64,000 bases of DNA, taken from the NCBI GenBank assembly GCA_019454225.1, contig CP075370.1, forward strand, positions 372,001 through 436,000, in the 5' to 3' direction. A program made the translations under genes and the position numbers. How positions within the stretch are numbered: position 1 is the first letter of the stretch; each line of letters begins with the position of its first letter. This stretch comes from Paracoccaceae bacterium. Lineage in GTDB: Bacteria; Pseudomonadota; Alphaproteobacteria; Rhodobacterales; Rhodobacteraceae. The notes below the pieces were generated by a model that saw only the letters and a list, made by a program, of their open reading frames with translations, did no database searches and was not told where the DNA came from. Below, piece by piece: positions 1-9,320 of the stretch.

Positions 1-1
1 C

Positions 2-160
2 GTCGTGCTGTGTGCCGGGCAGGTTCCGAACCGCACACTGTCGGACGCGTTGACCGAGGCGGGCATCGCGCACCACCTTGTCGGCGGCGCGGAAGTGGCG
101 GCGGAACTGGACGCAAAGCGCGCCATCGACCAGGCCGCGCGCCTGGCAGCAAGGCTGTAG
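2..160 (+). CDS. fadH: 2,4-dienoyl-CoA reductase, C-terminal fragment
   Basis: Only the last 52 codons are in the window; the gene is cut by the left edge. Read in frame from base 2 it gives VVLCAGQVPNRTLSDALTEA, then a segment with HLVGGAEVAAELDAKRAIDQ, ending at TAG 158-160. This matches the end of the NAD(P)-binding domain of NADPH-dependent 2,4-dienoyl-CoA reductases (FadH, old yellow enzyme plus flavodoxin-reductase-like domains), where the GG..VAAELDAKRAIDQG segment is well conserved. The enzyme removes double bonds during beta-oxidation of unsaturated fatty acids. It is tail-to-tail with the thiolase gene, two bases apart. Identification rests on this tail alone; a related FMN/FAD oxidoreductase is possible. 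Confidence 0.7.
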   Translation, partial: VVLCAGQVPNRTLSDALTEAGIAHHLVGGAEVAAELDAKRAIDQAARLAARL

Positions 161-162
161 GT

Positions 163-1365
163 TCAGACCCGTTCCAGTATCAGCGCGACCCCCTGGCCGA
201 CGCCCACGCACATTGTGCAAAGGGCATAGCGGCCACCGCTGCGGTGCAGGTGATGCGTCGCAGCCGTCACCAGCCGGGCCCCCGACATTCCAAGCGGATG
301 GCCCATCGCGATGGCGCCGCCGTTCGGATTTACATGGGCGGCATCGTCGGGAATGCCCAGGTCGCGCAGCACGGCCAGCGCCTGCGCCGCGAAGGCCTCG
401 TTCAGTTCGATCACGTCCATCTGCGCCAGTCGCAGGCCCGTGCGCGCCAGCAGCCTGCGCACCGCGGGAACCGGGCCGATGCCCATGACCCGGGGCTCGA
501 CCCCGGCCGCGGCCATGCCAAGGATCCGGGCGCGCGGCACCAGACCGTGAAGCTGCGCCGCGGCGGCAGAGGCGATCAGCACGGCCGCCGCAGCGTCATT
601 CACGCCCGACGCATTGCCCGCCGTCACGGTCAGGTCCGCGCCATTGATGCCGCGCAGCGCGGCCAGCGCCGCCAGCGAGGTGGCGCGGGGATGTTCATCG
701 GTATCCACCACGACAGGCGGGCCCTTGCGTGCGGCAATGGTGACCGGCGCGATCTCGTCGCGGAACAGGTTCTTCGCCTGCGCCGCGGCCCAGCGTTCCT
801 GGCTGCGCAGGGCAAAGGCATCCTGATCGACGCGCGAGATGCCCCATTCGGCGGCGACGTTGTCGGCGGTCTCGGGCATGGAATCCGTGCCATGCGCCGC
901 CTTCATCCGGGGGTTGACGAAACGCCAGCCGATGGTGGTGTCGTGGATCGCCGGGGCGCGGGCGAACGGCGCATCTGCCTTGGGCATGACGAAGGGCGCG
1001 CGTGTCATGCTCTCGACGCCGCCCGCAACCAGCATGTCGCAATCGCCGCCCCGGATCGCCCGTGCGGCCATTCCGACCGCATCGAGGCCCGATCCGCACA
1101 GCCGGTTGACCGTCGTGCCGGGCACCGAGACCGGCAGGCCGGACAGCAGCGCCGCCATGCGCGCGACGTTCCGGTTGTCCTCGCCCGCCTGATTGGCACA
1201 TCCAAGGATCACATCGTCAACCGCCGCCCAGTCGACGCCGGAGTTCCGCGCCATCAGCGCCGCGATGGGCACAGCCGCCAGATCGTCGGCGCGAACCTGA
1301 GACAGTGCGCCGCCATAGCGGCCTATGGGTGTGCGCACCGCATCGCAGATGAAAGCCTCTTGCAT
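163..1365 (-). CDS. pcaF: acetyl-CoA acyltransferase, probable 3-oxoadipyl-CoA thiolase
   Basis: A 400-residue thiolase of normal length. The nucleophilic Cys90 lies in NRLCGSG, His356 in the [12 protein letters not shown] loop and Cys386 in the terminal CVGVGQG motif, so the full catalytic set is present. The [17 protein letters not shown] stretch near residue 55 is typical of PcaF/PaaJ-type beta-ketoadipyl-CoA thiolases, which split 3-oxoadipyl-CoA into succinyl-CoA and acetyl-CoA. That suits pobA 11 kb downstream, which feeds the same pathway. A general acetyl-CoA acetyltransferase used in fatty acid metabolism is the main alternative, given the fadH-like neighbour. The ATG start is followed directly by the conserved [15 protein letters not shown]-terminus. 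Confidence 0.8.
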   Translation of the reverse strand: MQEAFICDAVRTPIGRYGGALSQVRADDLAAVPIAALMARNSGVDWAAVDDVILGCANQAGEDNRNVARMAALLSGLPVSVPGTTVNRLCGSGLDAVGMAARAIRGGDCDMLVAGGVESMTRAPFVMPKADAPFARAPAIHDTTIGWRFVNPRMKAAHGTDSMPETADNVAAEWGISRVDQDAFALRSQERWAAAQAKNLFRDEIAPVTIAARKGPPVVVDTDEHPRATSLAALAALRGINGADLTVTAGNASGVNDAAAAVLIASAAAAQLHGLVPRARILGMAAAGVEPRVMGIGPVPAVRRLLARTGLRLAQMDVIELNEAFAAQALAVLRDLGIPDDAAHVNPNGGAIAMGHPLGMSGARLVTAATHHLHRSGGRYALCTMCVGVGQGVALILERV

Positions 1366-1484
1366 GACCGCCTCCGTTCGCCCCGTTCCTGCAGGGGATC
1401 GCCGCTGCGGCCCTGTAGGTCAATGCCCCGGGTTGCCCTGCCAGCCCCGGCAGGCATAGTTCGTGAAAGCTGTCCGGAGATGCC

Positions 1485-2030
1485 ATGGCCGATCACAACC
1501 TGCTGGGATTCTGTGGCGCGTTGCGCGCAGCCTCCACCAACCGCATGCTGCTGCACGAGGCCGCACGGATCTATGCGCCCGGCTCGTTCCATGAGGCCGA
1601 TCTGCGCCTGCCGCTGTTCGACGCCGATCTTCAGGCGCGGGGGATGCCCGATATCGTTGCGGAACTTGCCGGGCAGGTTGCCGCAGCGGATGCCGTGGTT
1701 ATCGCGACACCGGAATACAACAAGGCGCTGTCAGGCGTTCTGAAGAACGCACTCGACTGGATCAGCCGCGTCCCGGGTTCGGTCTGGCGGGACAAGCCTG
1801 TGGCCATCCTGTCGGCCGCCGCAGGCCGGGCCGGAGGGGAACGCGCGCAATACTCGCTGCGGCTGTGCCTGAACCCGTTCCGCCCGCGGCTGCTGCCGGG
1901 ACCCGAGGTGATGATCGCCAATTCCGGCACCGCTTTCGATCACCAGGGTCGGCTGATCGACCCCCGGTCGGTGGCTGCGCTTGCCGAACTGATGACCCTT
2001 CTGCGGGCCGAGGTGGAGCGCGGAAGGTGA
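1485..2030 (+). CDS. NAD(P)H-dependent FMN reductase family protein
   Basis: A 181-residue flavodoxin-fold protein. The N-terminal GFCGALRAASTNR (residues 8-20) is the phosphate-binding loop and TPEYNKALSGVLKNALDW (75-92) is the FMN-binding signature of the chromate reductase/NADPH:FMN reductase family. Such enzymes reduce FMN or quinones with NAD(P)H in the cytosol; the real substrate cannot be told from sequence. ATG at 1485 is preceded by GGAG 7 bases upstream. The stop overlaps the region where the following hydratase gene begins, so the two genes are probably co-transcribed. Confidence 0.8.
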   Translation: MADHNLLGFCGALRAASTNRMLLHEAARIYAPGSFHEADLRLPLFDADLQARGMPDIVAELAGQVAAADAVVIATPEYNKALSGVLKNALDWISRVPGSVWRDKPVAILSAAAGRAGGERAQYSLRLCLNPFRPRLLPGPEVMIANSGTAFDHQGRLIDPRSVAALAELMTLLRAEVERGR

Positions 2031-2044
2031 TCGAGACGCATGAC

Positions 2045-2803
2045 ATGATGGACCCGGCACGGGCGGCGGCCCTTTCGGCCCTGCTGGGCCGTGCACATGA
2101 CCCGGCGGCAGCACTGATTCCGTTCGGGCACCACGTCTATTTCTGGACGCCGGAGCCGCCCGACCGGTTGGGCCGGGACGGCCATCCCCGGCCCGGGATC
2201 GGTGCGATTCCCGACACCGGGCTGCCCCGTCGCATGTGGGCGGGGGGCAGGCTGGCGTTCCATGCTCCGCTGTGGCCCGGCCGTCCGGCCGTCCGGCGCA
2301 CGGTCTGCGAGGGGATCGAGCGGAAGGACGGGCGCAGTGGGCCGCTGGCCTTTGTCGCGCTGCGGCACGAGGTGACACAGGACGGGCAAGCGGTGCTGAC
2401 GGAATGGCAGGAACTGGTCTACCGCGCCGACCCGACACCGACGCAGCCCGCGGCCGCGCCGCCCCAGGCGACGGGAGAGCCGGAGGTTCGGCGCAACGTG
2501 ACGTTCGACGCGGTGACCTTGTTCCGCTATTCGGCGCTGACACTGAACGGCCACCGCATCCACTACGACGCGGCCTATTCCACCCAGACCGAGGGATATC
2601 GGGGCGTCGTCGTGCACGGGCCGCTGCTGGCCCAGCACCTGATGCTGCTGGCTGTGGAACGGATGGGGCGTCTGGCGCGCTTCGCCTTTCGGGCGACCGC
2701 GCCGCTCATCCTCGGGGAAACCGCAAGCCTTTGTGCGGCGGACAACCGGTTCTGGGTCGAGGGGCCGGAAGGACGGCTGTGCATGACGGCCGACGCGGGC
2801 TAG
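2045..2803 (+). CDS. mesaconyl-/itaconyl-CoA hydratase-like protein (hot-dog, FAS1-like dehydratase)
   Basis: A 252-residue protein with two hot-dog-like halves. The segment after residue 160, with YSALTLNGHRIHYDAAYS followed by EGYRGVVVHGPLLAQHL, is the signature of the HTD2/mesaconyl-C4-CoA hydratase family, in which the HRIHYD and VVHGP motifs form the acyl-CoA active site. Members hydrate or dehydrate short branched acyl-CoAs such as mesaconyl-C4-CoA, itaconyl-CoA or 2-methylfumaryl-CoA. The substrate here is inferred only. ATG 2045 was chosen; an in-frame GTG at 2027 overlapping the previous stop is an alternative. The 3' end overlaps the convergent oxidoreductase gene by four bases. Confidence 0.7.
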   Translation: MMDPARAAALSALLGRAHDPAAALIPFGHHVYFWTPEPPDRLGRDGHPRPGIGAIPDTGLPRRMWAGGRLAFHAPLWPGRPAVRRTVCEGIERKDGRSGPLAFVALRHEVTQDGQAVLTEWQELVYRADPTPTQPAAAPPQATGEPEVRRNVTFDAVTLFRYSALTLNGHRIHYDAAYSTQTEGYRGVVVHGPLLAQHLMLLAVERMGRLARFAFRATAPLILGETASLCAADNRFWVEGPEGRLCMTADAG

Positions 2804-3852
2804 AGCGCGGCCTCGACCCGGAACGCGGGCAGCACGCGGTCGTGCCCCTGCAGGACAAGGTCTGCCATCACCTCGGCAACCAGGGGTGCGATGCCAAACC
2901 CGATCTTGAAGCCGCCGTTCGCGACGAAATGGCCCGCGCGGCCGGGCCAGGGGCCCATCAGGGGGTTTCGCGTGCGGGCGCGCGGGCGCAGGCCCGCCCA
3001 GCGCAGGATCACCGGCGCATCGGCCAGGCACGGGCACGCCCTGCGGGCGCGCAGGACTATGGCATCCAGCTGGTGGTCGGTAGCGGCGGGATCGGCGAAG
3101 CTGGTTTCCGAGGTCGATCCGACCGCCACGGTTCCATCGGCATGAGGCACGATGTGCAGACCGTCGGCATAGATCTGGGCCGCGTCCTCGCCTGCGTCAA
3201 AGGCAAGAACCGCCGCCTGTCCCTTGACCGGGGCGCCGACGGCACGGCCGAACACCGCCGACAGATCGGCCAGGCCCGCCACCCCTGTGGCCCAGACGAC
3301 AGGGGCGGTCGTCGCTGGCGCCTGCGCGACGATCCGGCCGCCCGATGCCCGGATGGCTTCGGCAAGCGCCTGCAGCGCCCAGGCGGGGCGGATTCGCGCC
3401 GACAGCGTATCGCTGATCACCAGGCCCGTGGCGCTTTCAGGCGCCCAGCCGGGCGGGGCGGCCAGCACGTGCCACGCGGCGCGCCCGCTCCACAGGCCGG
3501 GTACAGCCTGCCCGCGATCCCGGGCCACCCTTACGGCCGCATCATCGGCCAGAGGCTGCAGCCGACCAGTCCGGCCAAAGCCGGTTGGCAGACCGGCGGC
3601 GGCCTGCACCGCCCCCCACCATTCCGCCGCCATCAACAGGGCTTCCAGCTGGAACGCCTTTGTCTCGGTCCAGCGTTCGGGCTGATGCGGCATCAGCGCG
3701 CCAACTACACCGCCGGACGCACCCGCCCCGATTCCCGCCGGGTCGACAACGACCACGCGCGCGCCCCTGCGGGCCGCGGCCCAGGCCACCGACAGGCCGG
3801 TCACACCCGCCCCCATCACAACCAGATCGGTCACAAGATCGGCCCTTGCCAT
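2800..3852 (-). CDS. FAD-dependent oxidoreductase (DAO/glycine oxidase family), possible split MnmC oxidase
   Basis: A 350-residue single-domain DAO-family flavoprotein. The N-terminus carries the Rossmann motif VVMGAGVTGLSVAWAAARRG followed by an acidic end (VVVDP), and the C-terminus has the typical G.F.NGGFKIGFGIAPLVAEVMADL closing motif. It would oxidise an amine or amino acid with FAD. It is transcribed divergently, 45 bp from mnmD. In enterobacteria the matching activities are fused in MnmC: a methyltransferase domain followed by an FAD oxidase that removes carboxymethyl from cmnm5U34. Stand-alone MnmC(o) activity is therefore a reasonable inference, but a D-amino-acid or sarcosine-type oxidase is equally compatible with the sequence. 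Confidence 0.65.
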   Translation of the reverse strand: MARADLVTDLVVMGAGVTGLSVAWAAARRGARVVVVDPAGIGAGASGGVVGALMPHQPERWTETKAFQLEALLMAAEWWGAVQAAAGLPTGFGRTGRLQPLADDAAVRVARDRGQAVPGLWSGRAAWHVLAAPPGWAPESATGLVISDTLSARIRPAWALQALAEAIRASGGRIVAQAPATTAPVVWATGVAGLADLSAVFGRAVGAPVKGQAAVLAFDAGEDAAQIYADGLHIVPHADGTVAVGSTSETSFADPAATDHQLDAIVLRARRACPCLADAPVILRWAGLRPRARTRNPLMGPWPGRAGHFVANGGFKIGFGIAPLVAEVMADLVLQGHDRVLPAFRVEAAL

Positions 3853-3897
3853 TCCGGTGCGCGCCCCGCAGTTTCGCCGCGCCGGAGACTAGGGCAG

Positions 3898-4602
3898 ATG
3901 ACCGCAGCCGACCAGACGACCCCCAAGGCCTTGGCCGAGCCCGCCCCGGTGCTGGATTGGCGCGACGGCGTCATTCCCGTGTCGCGCCAGTTTGACGATC
4001 CCTATTTCTCGCTGGCCGGCGGACTGGATGAGACGCGGCACGTGTTCCTTGCGGGAAACGGCCTGCCCGCCCGGTTCCGGCCGGGCTTTCACATTGCCGA
4101 ACTCGGGTTCGGGACCGGCCTGAACCTGATGGCGGCCCTGATCGCCTGGCGGAGCGCAGGCGTCGCAGGCGTGCTGCGCTTCACCTCGTTCGAAGGCTGG
4201 CCAATGGCGGCGGCCGACATGGCCCGCGCCCTTGCGGCGTTCCCCGAGGCGCTTGCGGTGGCAGCGCCGTTCCTCGACCAGTGGGCCCGAGGCAGCAGGC
4301 ACATCCGCCTTCCCGACCTGGAGGCCCGGATCATCATCGGCGACGCACGCGCCACCCTGCCGGTGTGGCAGGGCCGCGCCGATGCCTGGTTCCTTGACGG
4401 TTTCTCGCCTGCAAGGAATCCCGAGATGTGGGGCGAGACCCTCATGTCCGAGGTCGGACGCCACACGGGGCCGGGCGGCACCTGTGCCAGCTACACGGCA
4501 GCGGGATTCGTGAGAAGGGGCCTTGCGGCGGCAGGCTTTGTGGTCGAACGGCGTGCCGGATACGCAGGCAAGCGGCACATGACGGCGGGGTGGTTTCGAT
4601 GA
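3898..4602 (+). CDS. mnmD: tRNA (5-aminomethyl-2-thiouridine34) methyltransferase
   Basis: A 234-residue protein corresponding to the methyltransferase half of MnmC. The SAM-binding motif is AELGFGTGLNLMAAL (about residues 62-76), and DAWFLDGFSPARNPEMW (about 161-177) is the diagnostic MnmC/MnmD motif. It methylates nm5(s2)U34 to mnm5(s2)U34 in the anticodon wobble position. The fused C-terminal FAD domain of E. coli MnmC is absent; a separate FAD oxidoreductase lies divergently upstream. mnmE and mnmG, which begin this modification pathway, are in the same window. The stop overlaps the next ATG (ATGA), suggesting co-transcription with the EamA permeases. Confidence 0.85.
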   Translation: MTAADQTTPKALAEPAPVLDWRDGVIPVSRQFDDPYFSLAGGLDETRHVFLAGNGLPARFRPGFHIAELGFGTGLNLMAALIAWRSAGVAGVLRFTSFEGWPMAAADMARALAAFPEALAVAAPFLDQWARGSRHIRLPDLEARIIIGDARATLPVWQGRADAWFLDGFSPARNPEMWGETLMSEVGRHTGPGGTCASYTAAGFVRRGLAAAGFVVERRAGYAGKRHMTAGWFR

Positions 4603-5480
4603 CCGGGCGCAACACGCGGCTTGGCGCAATCCTGATGGTGGCGACGGTGTTCTGCTACACGGTGCAGGACGGCCTGACGCGCCATCTGGCGGGCGAATAC
4701 AATGTGCTGATGGTCGTGATGATCCGCTACTGGTTCTTCGCCGCCTTCGTCCTGATGCTGGCCGCCGCGCGTCCGGGCGGGATTCGCGCCGTGCTGCGCA
4801 CGGTGCAGCCGGGGCTTCATGCCGCACGCACGGTGCTTCATACCGGCGAAATCTGCGTGATCGTCCTGTCCTTCACCCTGATCGGGCTGATCAACACGCA
4901 TGCGGTCTTTGCCGTATGCCCGCTGATCGTGGCCGCCCTGTCAGGGCCGGTGCTGGGCGAGCGCGTGGGGCTGATGCGATGGATCGCCATCGGGGCGGGC
5001 TTTGCGGGCATCCTGGTGATCCTGCGGCCGGGTACCGACCTGTTCACCCCGCTGGCGCTGCTGCCCCTGCTGTCGGCGGCGATGTTCGCGGCCTACAGCG
5101 TGCTCACCCGAAAGGCGACGGTGCGCGAGGATGCCTTTGTCGCCTTCTTCTGGTCCGGAATCATGGGGGCAGTGCTGATGACGCTGGCCGGGATGTGGCA
5201 CTGGCAGCCGATGGGCGCGCGCGACTGGGCGCTGACCTTGACCAACGGGGCGGTGGCGATCCTGTCGAACTGGCTGATGATCCGGGCCTATCAGGTGGCC
5301 GAGGCGGCGTCGGTTCAGCCCTTTGCCTATCTGCAACTGGTCTTTGTCACCATCATGGGCGTGACGGTCTTCGGCGAGACGGTCGAGACCGCGACGCTGG
5401 TCGGCGCGGGTATCGTGGTTCTGGCAGGGCTCTTTGCATTGACGGTGCGCGATGCACGATCTGTCAGGGCCGAAGCATGA
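4599..5480 (+). CDS. EamA-family (DMT superfamily) permease, copy 1
   Basis: A 293-residue protein with about ten hydrophobic helices arranged as two EamA repeats, consistent with a metabolite exporter of the inner membrane. The first repeat ends in VLGERVG and the second includes SVQPFAYLQLVF and a TVFGE motif, as is usual in DMT permeases of this type. The ATG overlaps the mnmD stop by four bases and its own stop overlaps the next permease by four bases, so three genes are translationally coupled. It is a tandem paralogue of the following gene. No substrate can be inferred. Confidence 0.8.
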   Translation: MTGRNTRLGAILMVATVFCYTVQDGLTRHLAGEYNVLMVVMIRYWFFAAFVLMLAAARPGGIRAVLRTVQPGLHAARTVLHTGEICVIVLSFTLIGLINTHAVFAVCPLIVAALSGPVLGERVGLMRWIAIGAGFAGILVILRPGTDLFTPLALLPLLSAAMFAAYSVLTRKATVREDAFVAFFWSGIMGAVLMTLAGMWHWQPMGARDWALTLTNGAVAILSNWLMIRAYQVAEAASVQPFAYLQLVFVTIMGVTVFGETVETATLVGAGIVVLAGLFALTVRDARSVRAEA

Positions 5481-6352
5481 GCATACAGCAGAACACGGCG
5501 CGCGGCATATGGCTGATGGTGGCCACGACCTTCGTGTTCGCGATGCAGGATGGCCTGTCACGCCATCTGGCGGGCGAATACAACGTTCTGATGGTCGTGA
5601 TGATCCGCTACTGGTTCTTCGCCGCCTTCGTCATGGCGATTGCCGCAAGGGCGCCCGGGGGTCTGTCTGCGGCGGCGCGGACGCGGTTTCCGGTTGTGCA
5701 GGCGTTCCGGGGCGTGCTGCTGGTGGCCGAGATCTGCATCATGGTGGTGGCCTATGTGAAGCTTGGCCTCGTCGAGGCGCATGCCGTCTTCACCTGCTAC
5801 CCGCTGCTGGTCGCCGCACTGTCGGGGCCGGTGCTGGGCGAACGGGTCGGTTGGCGCCGATGGACGGCCATCGGCATCGGGTTCGCCGGGATCCTGGTGA
5901 TCCTGCAACCCGGGATCGCGGTGTTCTCGCCCTGGGCACTGGTTCCCCTGCTGGCAGCCGCGATGTTCGCCTTCTACAGCCTTCTGACCCGCTGGGTATC
6001 CCGCGGCGATGCGGCATCGGTGTCATTCTTCTGGACAGGCACGGCAGGCTGCGTGGCGATCACCGCAGTCGGAATCTGGTTCTGGGAACCGATGTCCTGG
6101 TCCGACTGGGGGTGGATGGCGCTGCTGTGCTGCACCGGCGCCCTGGGCCACTACCTGCTGATCCGGGCCTATGAGGTCGCCGAGGCCAGCGCGGTCCAGC
6201 CGTTCGCCTACCTGCAGCTGGTCTTTGCCTCGACGCTCGGTATCACGGTCTTTGGCGAGAGCCTTGAAACGAACGTGGCAATCGGGGCGGGTATCGTGGT
6301 GGCAGCCGGGCTGTTCACGCTGTGGCGGCAAAGGGTGCGGGCAAAGACCTAG
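5477..6352 (+). CDS. EamA-family (DMT superfamily) permease, copy 2
   Basis: A 291-residue, ten-helix EamA permease, clearly homologous over its whole length to the preceding gene (shared HLAGEYNVLMVVMIRYWFFA, LSGPVLGERVG and VQPFAYLQLVF). Within helix 1-2 the DNA of the two copies is almost identical (see findings) although the proteins differ considerably elsewhere. The pair may work as a heteromer or have diverged in substrate; neither can be decided from sequence. It ends two bases before the convergent lytic transglycosylase stop. Confidence 0.8.
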   Translation: MSIQQNTARGIWLMVATTFVFAMQDGLSRHLAGEYNVLMVVMIRYWFFAAFVMAIAARAPGGLSAAARTRFPVVQAFRGVLLVAEICIMVVAYVKLGLVEAHAVFTCYPLLVAALSGPVLGERVGWRRWTAIGIGFAGILVILQPGIAVFSPWALVPLLAAAMFAFYSLLTRWVSRGDAASVSFFWTGTAGCVAITAVGIWFWEPMSWSDWGWMALLCCTGALGHYLLIRAYEVAEASAVQPFAYLQLVFASTLGITVFGESLETNVAIGAGIVVAAGLFTLWRQRVRAKT

Positions 6353-6354
6353 GC

Positions 6355-8277
6355 TCAGCGCCCGGTCAGTTCGGCCGTCACCCTGACCGGTCCGGGCTGG
6401 CCACGCAGTCGTGCACGATAGATCACCAGGCTTTCCACGACGCGCATGATGTAGGTGCGTGTTTCGGCGATCGGCACCATCTCGACCCAGTCAACGGGAT
6501 CGACAGCGGGGTCGCGCGGATCACCGAATTCGGTGATCCAGCGGCGGGGGCGCCCCGGGCCGGCGTTATACCCGGCAGCGACAAGCGCGACGGCAGGGCC
6601 GAATTCGTCGATCAGCTTCTTCAGATAGGCGGCGCCAAGGCTGACGTTGTAGGCCGGATCGGTGGTCAGACGGCCGCTGGCATAGGGTTGACCCGTTTCC
6701 CTTGCCATCATCTCGGCGGTGCCGGGCATCACCTGCATCAATCCGCGCGCACCTGCCGGGCTGATCACGGCCGGATCGAACTCGCTTTCGCGCCGCGCGA
6801 TCGACAGGGCCAGCGCACGGCTGACGGGCAAACCATCGGGCACCATCGCGGGCACGGGGAAATAGGCGCGCGGAATGATCCGCCCGCGTTCCGCCGCAGC
6901 CTTGGCGATCAGGACCGCAACATGCGGCTCATCCAGCGACAGCGCCATGTCGGCCAGCTGATCCAGCGCGCCGGGGTCCAGACCTTCCGCAAGATGCAGC
7001 AGGAACCGCTTGCCGTTTGTCCGGTCGCCGGCAGCCAGAAACATCCGCGCGGCGGCGAGAACGGACGATCCGGCAAAACCGGCCTGGCGCCAGTCGGCCG
7101 GTCTCGTGTCGGACAGCAGGGCAGGATCGAGGGTCTGGCCAAGCCGCTCGGCCGCCAGAAGCCCGTAGTAGGCGCTTGAGTGGCGGGACGCCGCGCCATA
7201 GGCCGCCCGGGCGGCATCGCGCCGCCCTGCCGCCTCTTCCGCCCGGCCCTCCCAATAGTGGGCGCGCGACAGGCTGATCGGTGTCTGCACGGCGGATCTC
7301 AGCCGCTGGAAGTGGCCAAGCGCTGTCGCGTGGTCGCCCATGTGGCGCAAGGCAATGAAGCCCGCCAGAAACTCGAGGTCCGCGAAATCCCCGCCGCCGG
7401 AAAGCCCATGCGACGCCGCGACCCGCCATGCGGTGCGGTGCTTGCCCTCTTCTGCCAACTGGCGTGCAAGGTTTGCGCGGCGCGGGGCCCAGGCCGCAGC
7501 GCGGCCGAGCGTGTCAGTGTCGGACCGTTCGAGGATCAGTTCGGCGGCGCTGTCATAGAGCCCGCTGTTCATCCGCCACTGGAACCGGTCATGCGCCAGC
7601 CCGGGATCGCCCGCCAGCGCGGAGGGCACGGCGGAGATCAGGGCGTTCACGCCGTCGCGGCGTTCGCGCAGGGCGATGCGTGCCTCGGCCAACGCGCGGG
7701 CTTCGGCGCCCAGCCGGGGCAGCATGCGCCGCGCCTCGGCCAGTCTGCCATCCCACAGCAGGCGGTCGGCGCGGCGTTCATGGGCGGCCCGGTCCTGCGG
7801 CGCAGCGGCAAGAAAGACTGTCTCCTGTGCGGCATCGAAGGCCAGGTTCACCCAGGCATCCGCCGCGACGCGCGCGGAATCTGCCGGGCGGCCCGCAGAC
7901 TTCAGCGCGGTCACAAGCGCAATCGCACCTTCCGGCGTAGCGGGGGCACCGTTGCCGAAATAGGCGATCACCCGATCCGGCGTGGTCGACCGTGCGACCG
8001 CTTCCTCGCCCTTGCGGCGCAGGAAGGGCATACCGGGCCAGTCGGAACGGCGGGCCAGAAAGCGCTCATAGTCCGTCAGCGTGCCATCGCCTGCACGCAG
8101 GCGCAGCCATTCCACGATGTCGGCGCCAACAGGATCGGGCGCCTGCGCCGCGGCGGCGGTCCAGTCGCCGCGGGCGGCCGCGGACAGCGCGGCGCGCAGA
8201 TCCTGTGCCGCTGCGGGCATCACAAGGATCAGCGAAAGCACCAGTCCGGCGGCAAGGCGGTTCGAAGCACGGATCAT
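6355..8277 (-). CDS. slt: soluble lytic murein transglycosylase
   Basis: A 640-residue periplasmic enzyme. The first 25 residues after ATG 8277 form a signal peptide ending in MPAAAQ. A long alpha-helical, TPR-like superhelical region fills residues 30-450, followed by the SLT domain with catalytic Glu497 in ARRESEFDP, then [13 protein letters not shown], and [14 protein letters not shown]. This is the Slt70 layout. It cleaves the MurNAc-GlcNAc bond of peptidoglycan with formation of 1,6-anhydroMurNAc, the kind of turnover product that the AmgK/MurU pair at 60-62 kb could help recycle. An upstream in-frame start at 8307 would add ten residues before the signal peptide and is less likely. Confidence 0.88.
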   Translation of the reverse strand: MIRASNRLAAGLVLSLILVMPAAAQDLRAALSAAARGDWTAAAAQAPDPVGADIVEWLRLRAGDGTLTDYERFLARRSDWPGMPFLRRKGEEAVARSTTPDRVIAYFGNGAPATPEGAIALVTALKSAGRPADSARVAADAWVNLAFDAAQETVFLAAAPQDRAAHERRADRLLWDGRLAEARRMLPRLGAEARALAEARIALRERRDGVNALISAVPSALAGDPGLAHDRFQWRMNSGLYDSAAELILERSDTDTLGRAAAWAPRRANLARQLAEEGKHRTAWRVAASHGLSGGGDFADLEFLAGFIALRHMGDHATALGHFQRLRSAVQTPISLSRAHYWEGRAEEAAGRRDAARAAYGAASRHSSAYYGLLAAERLGQTLDPALLSDTRPADWRQAGFAGSSVLAAARMFLAAGDRTNGKRFLLHLAEGLDPGALDQLADMALSLDEPHVAVLIAKAAAERGRIIPRAYFPVPAMVPDGLPVSRALALSIARRESEFDPAVISPAGARGLMQVMPGTAEMMARETGQPYASGRLTTDPAYNVSLGAAYLKKLIDEFGPAVALVAAGYNAGPGRPRRWITEFGDPRDPAVDPVDWVEMVPIAETRTYIMRVVESLVIYRARLRGQPGPVRVTAELTGR

Positions 8278-8337
8278 GGCGCCAGTTACCCTTTGGCCAG
8301 CCTCCACCGCAACTCACATCCCCGCCAAGGCCCATGC

Positions 8338-8366
8338 TTGGCAAGACCTCGCCCCGGCGCTAGGAA
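8338..8366 (+). promoter_or_regulatory. possible sigma-70-type promoter of dapA
   Basis: TTGGCA at 8338-8343 and TAGGAA at 8361-8366 are separated by 17 bp, in the divergent gap between slt and dapA. The -10 match is weak, as is common in GC-rich alphaproteobacteria, so this is only a suggestion. It sits about 50 bp upstream of the dapA start. Confidence 0.3.
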
Positions 8367-8419
8367 GGCCGACGGTTCATCCGGGGCGATTCAGCGCCCC
8401 GCAACAGGAGATGCGTGTC

Positions 8420-9295
8420 ATGCTCAAGGGGTCGCTTCCCGCGCTGGTCACGCCGTTCAAGGACGGCGCAGTGGATTTCGACACGCTGAAGAAGCTCGTC
8501 GACTGGCATGTCGCCGAGGGCAGCCACGGCATCGTGCCGGTGGGCACGACCGGCGAAAGCCCCACCCTGAGCCATGAAGAGCACGAGGCGGTGATCGAGG
8601 CGGTCGTGGCCGCTGCCGCCGGGCGCATCCCGGTCGTGGCCGGGGCCGGGTCGAACTCGACTGCCGAGGCGGTCGGATTGCTGCGCCACGCCGAGCGCGT
8701 GGGGGCCGATGCCGCGCTTGTGGTGACACCCTACTACAACAAGCCGACGCAGGCGGGGCTGATCGCGCATTACACGGCGCTGCACGATGCCTGCCGCCTG
8801 CCCATCATCATCTACAACATCCCCGGCCGGTCGGTGGTCGACATGTCGCCCGAGACCATGGGTGTTCTGGCCAGGCTGCCGCGCATCGTCGGCGTCAAGG
8901 ACGCGACGGGCAAGCTGGAGCGGGTCAGCCAGCAGCGCATCTCCTGCGGCCGCGAGTTCATCCAGCTGTCCGGCGAGGATGCCACGGCGCTCGGGTTCAA
9001 CGCGCATGGCGGGGTCGGCTGCATCAGCGTGACGGCCAACGTGGCACCACGCCTCTGTGCCGAGTTCCAGGAGGCCACGCTGTCGGGCGACTATGCCCGT
9101 GCGCTTGCCTACCAGGACCGGCTGATGCCCCTGCACGAGGCGATCTTCCTTGAGCCCGGGCTGTGCGGCGCGAAGTATGGCCTGTCACGGCTGGGGCTCT
9201 GCTCGGATGAGGTTCGCCTGCCGCTGGTGGGCCTGACGGACGGCACGAAGGCCCGGATCGACGCGGCCATGCGGCACGCAGGGCTGCTGAACTGA
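8420..9295 (+). CDS. dapA: 4-hydroxy-tetrahydrodipicolinate synthase
   Basis: A 291-residue TIM-barrel aldolase of the DapA family. Schiff-base Lys160 lies in VGVKDATG, Tyr132 in IIYNIPGRS, and the GTTGES loop (42-47) plus TPYYNKP (103-109) complete the pyruvate-binding site. It condenses pyruvate with aspartate semialdehyde, the committed step of lysine and diaminopimelate synthesis. ATG 8420 lies 9 bases after AGGAG; the in-frame ATG at 8411 directly abuts that sequence and is unlikely. It is divergent from slt, another cell-wall gene, and followed by a structured non-coding stretch. Confidence 0.93.
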   Translation: MLKGSLPALVTPFKDGAVDFDTLKKLVDWHVAEGSHGIVPVGTTGESPTLSHEEHEAVIEAVVAAAAGRIPVVAGAGSNSTAEAVGLLRHAERVGADAALVVTPYYNKPTQAGLIAHYTALHDACRLPIIIYNIPGRSVVDMSPETMGVLARLPRIVGVKDATGKLERVSQQRISCGREFIQLSGEDATALGFNAHGGVGCISVTANVAPRLCAEFQEATLSGDYARALAYQDRLMPLHEAIFLEPGLCGAKYGLSRLGLCSDEVRLPLVGLTDGTKARIDAAMRHAGLLN

Positions 9296-9320
9296 TGACC
9301 CGGCGTGGTCGGCAATGTCG

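Noticed and set aside
1437-1454. Hairpin CCTGCC/GGCAGG upstream of the FMN reductase
   Set aside because: Short six-base stem without T-run in a GC-rich gap; such stems are expected by chance.
10-1743. 577-codon plus-strand open frame
   Set aside because: It is antisense to the PcaF-like thiolase and out of frame with the fadH tail and FMN reductase.
2236-4602. 788-codon plus-strand frame ending in MnmD
   Set aside because: The residues before the ATG at 3898 are antisense to the FAD oxidoreductase gene; MnmD is complete from 3898.
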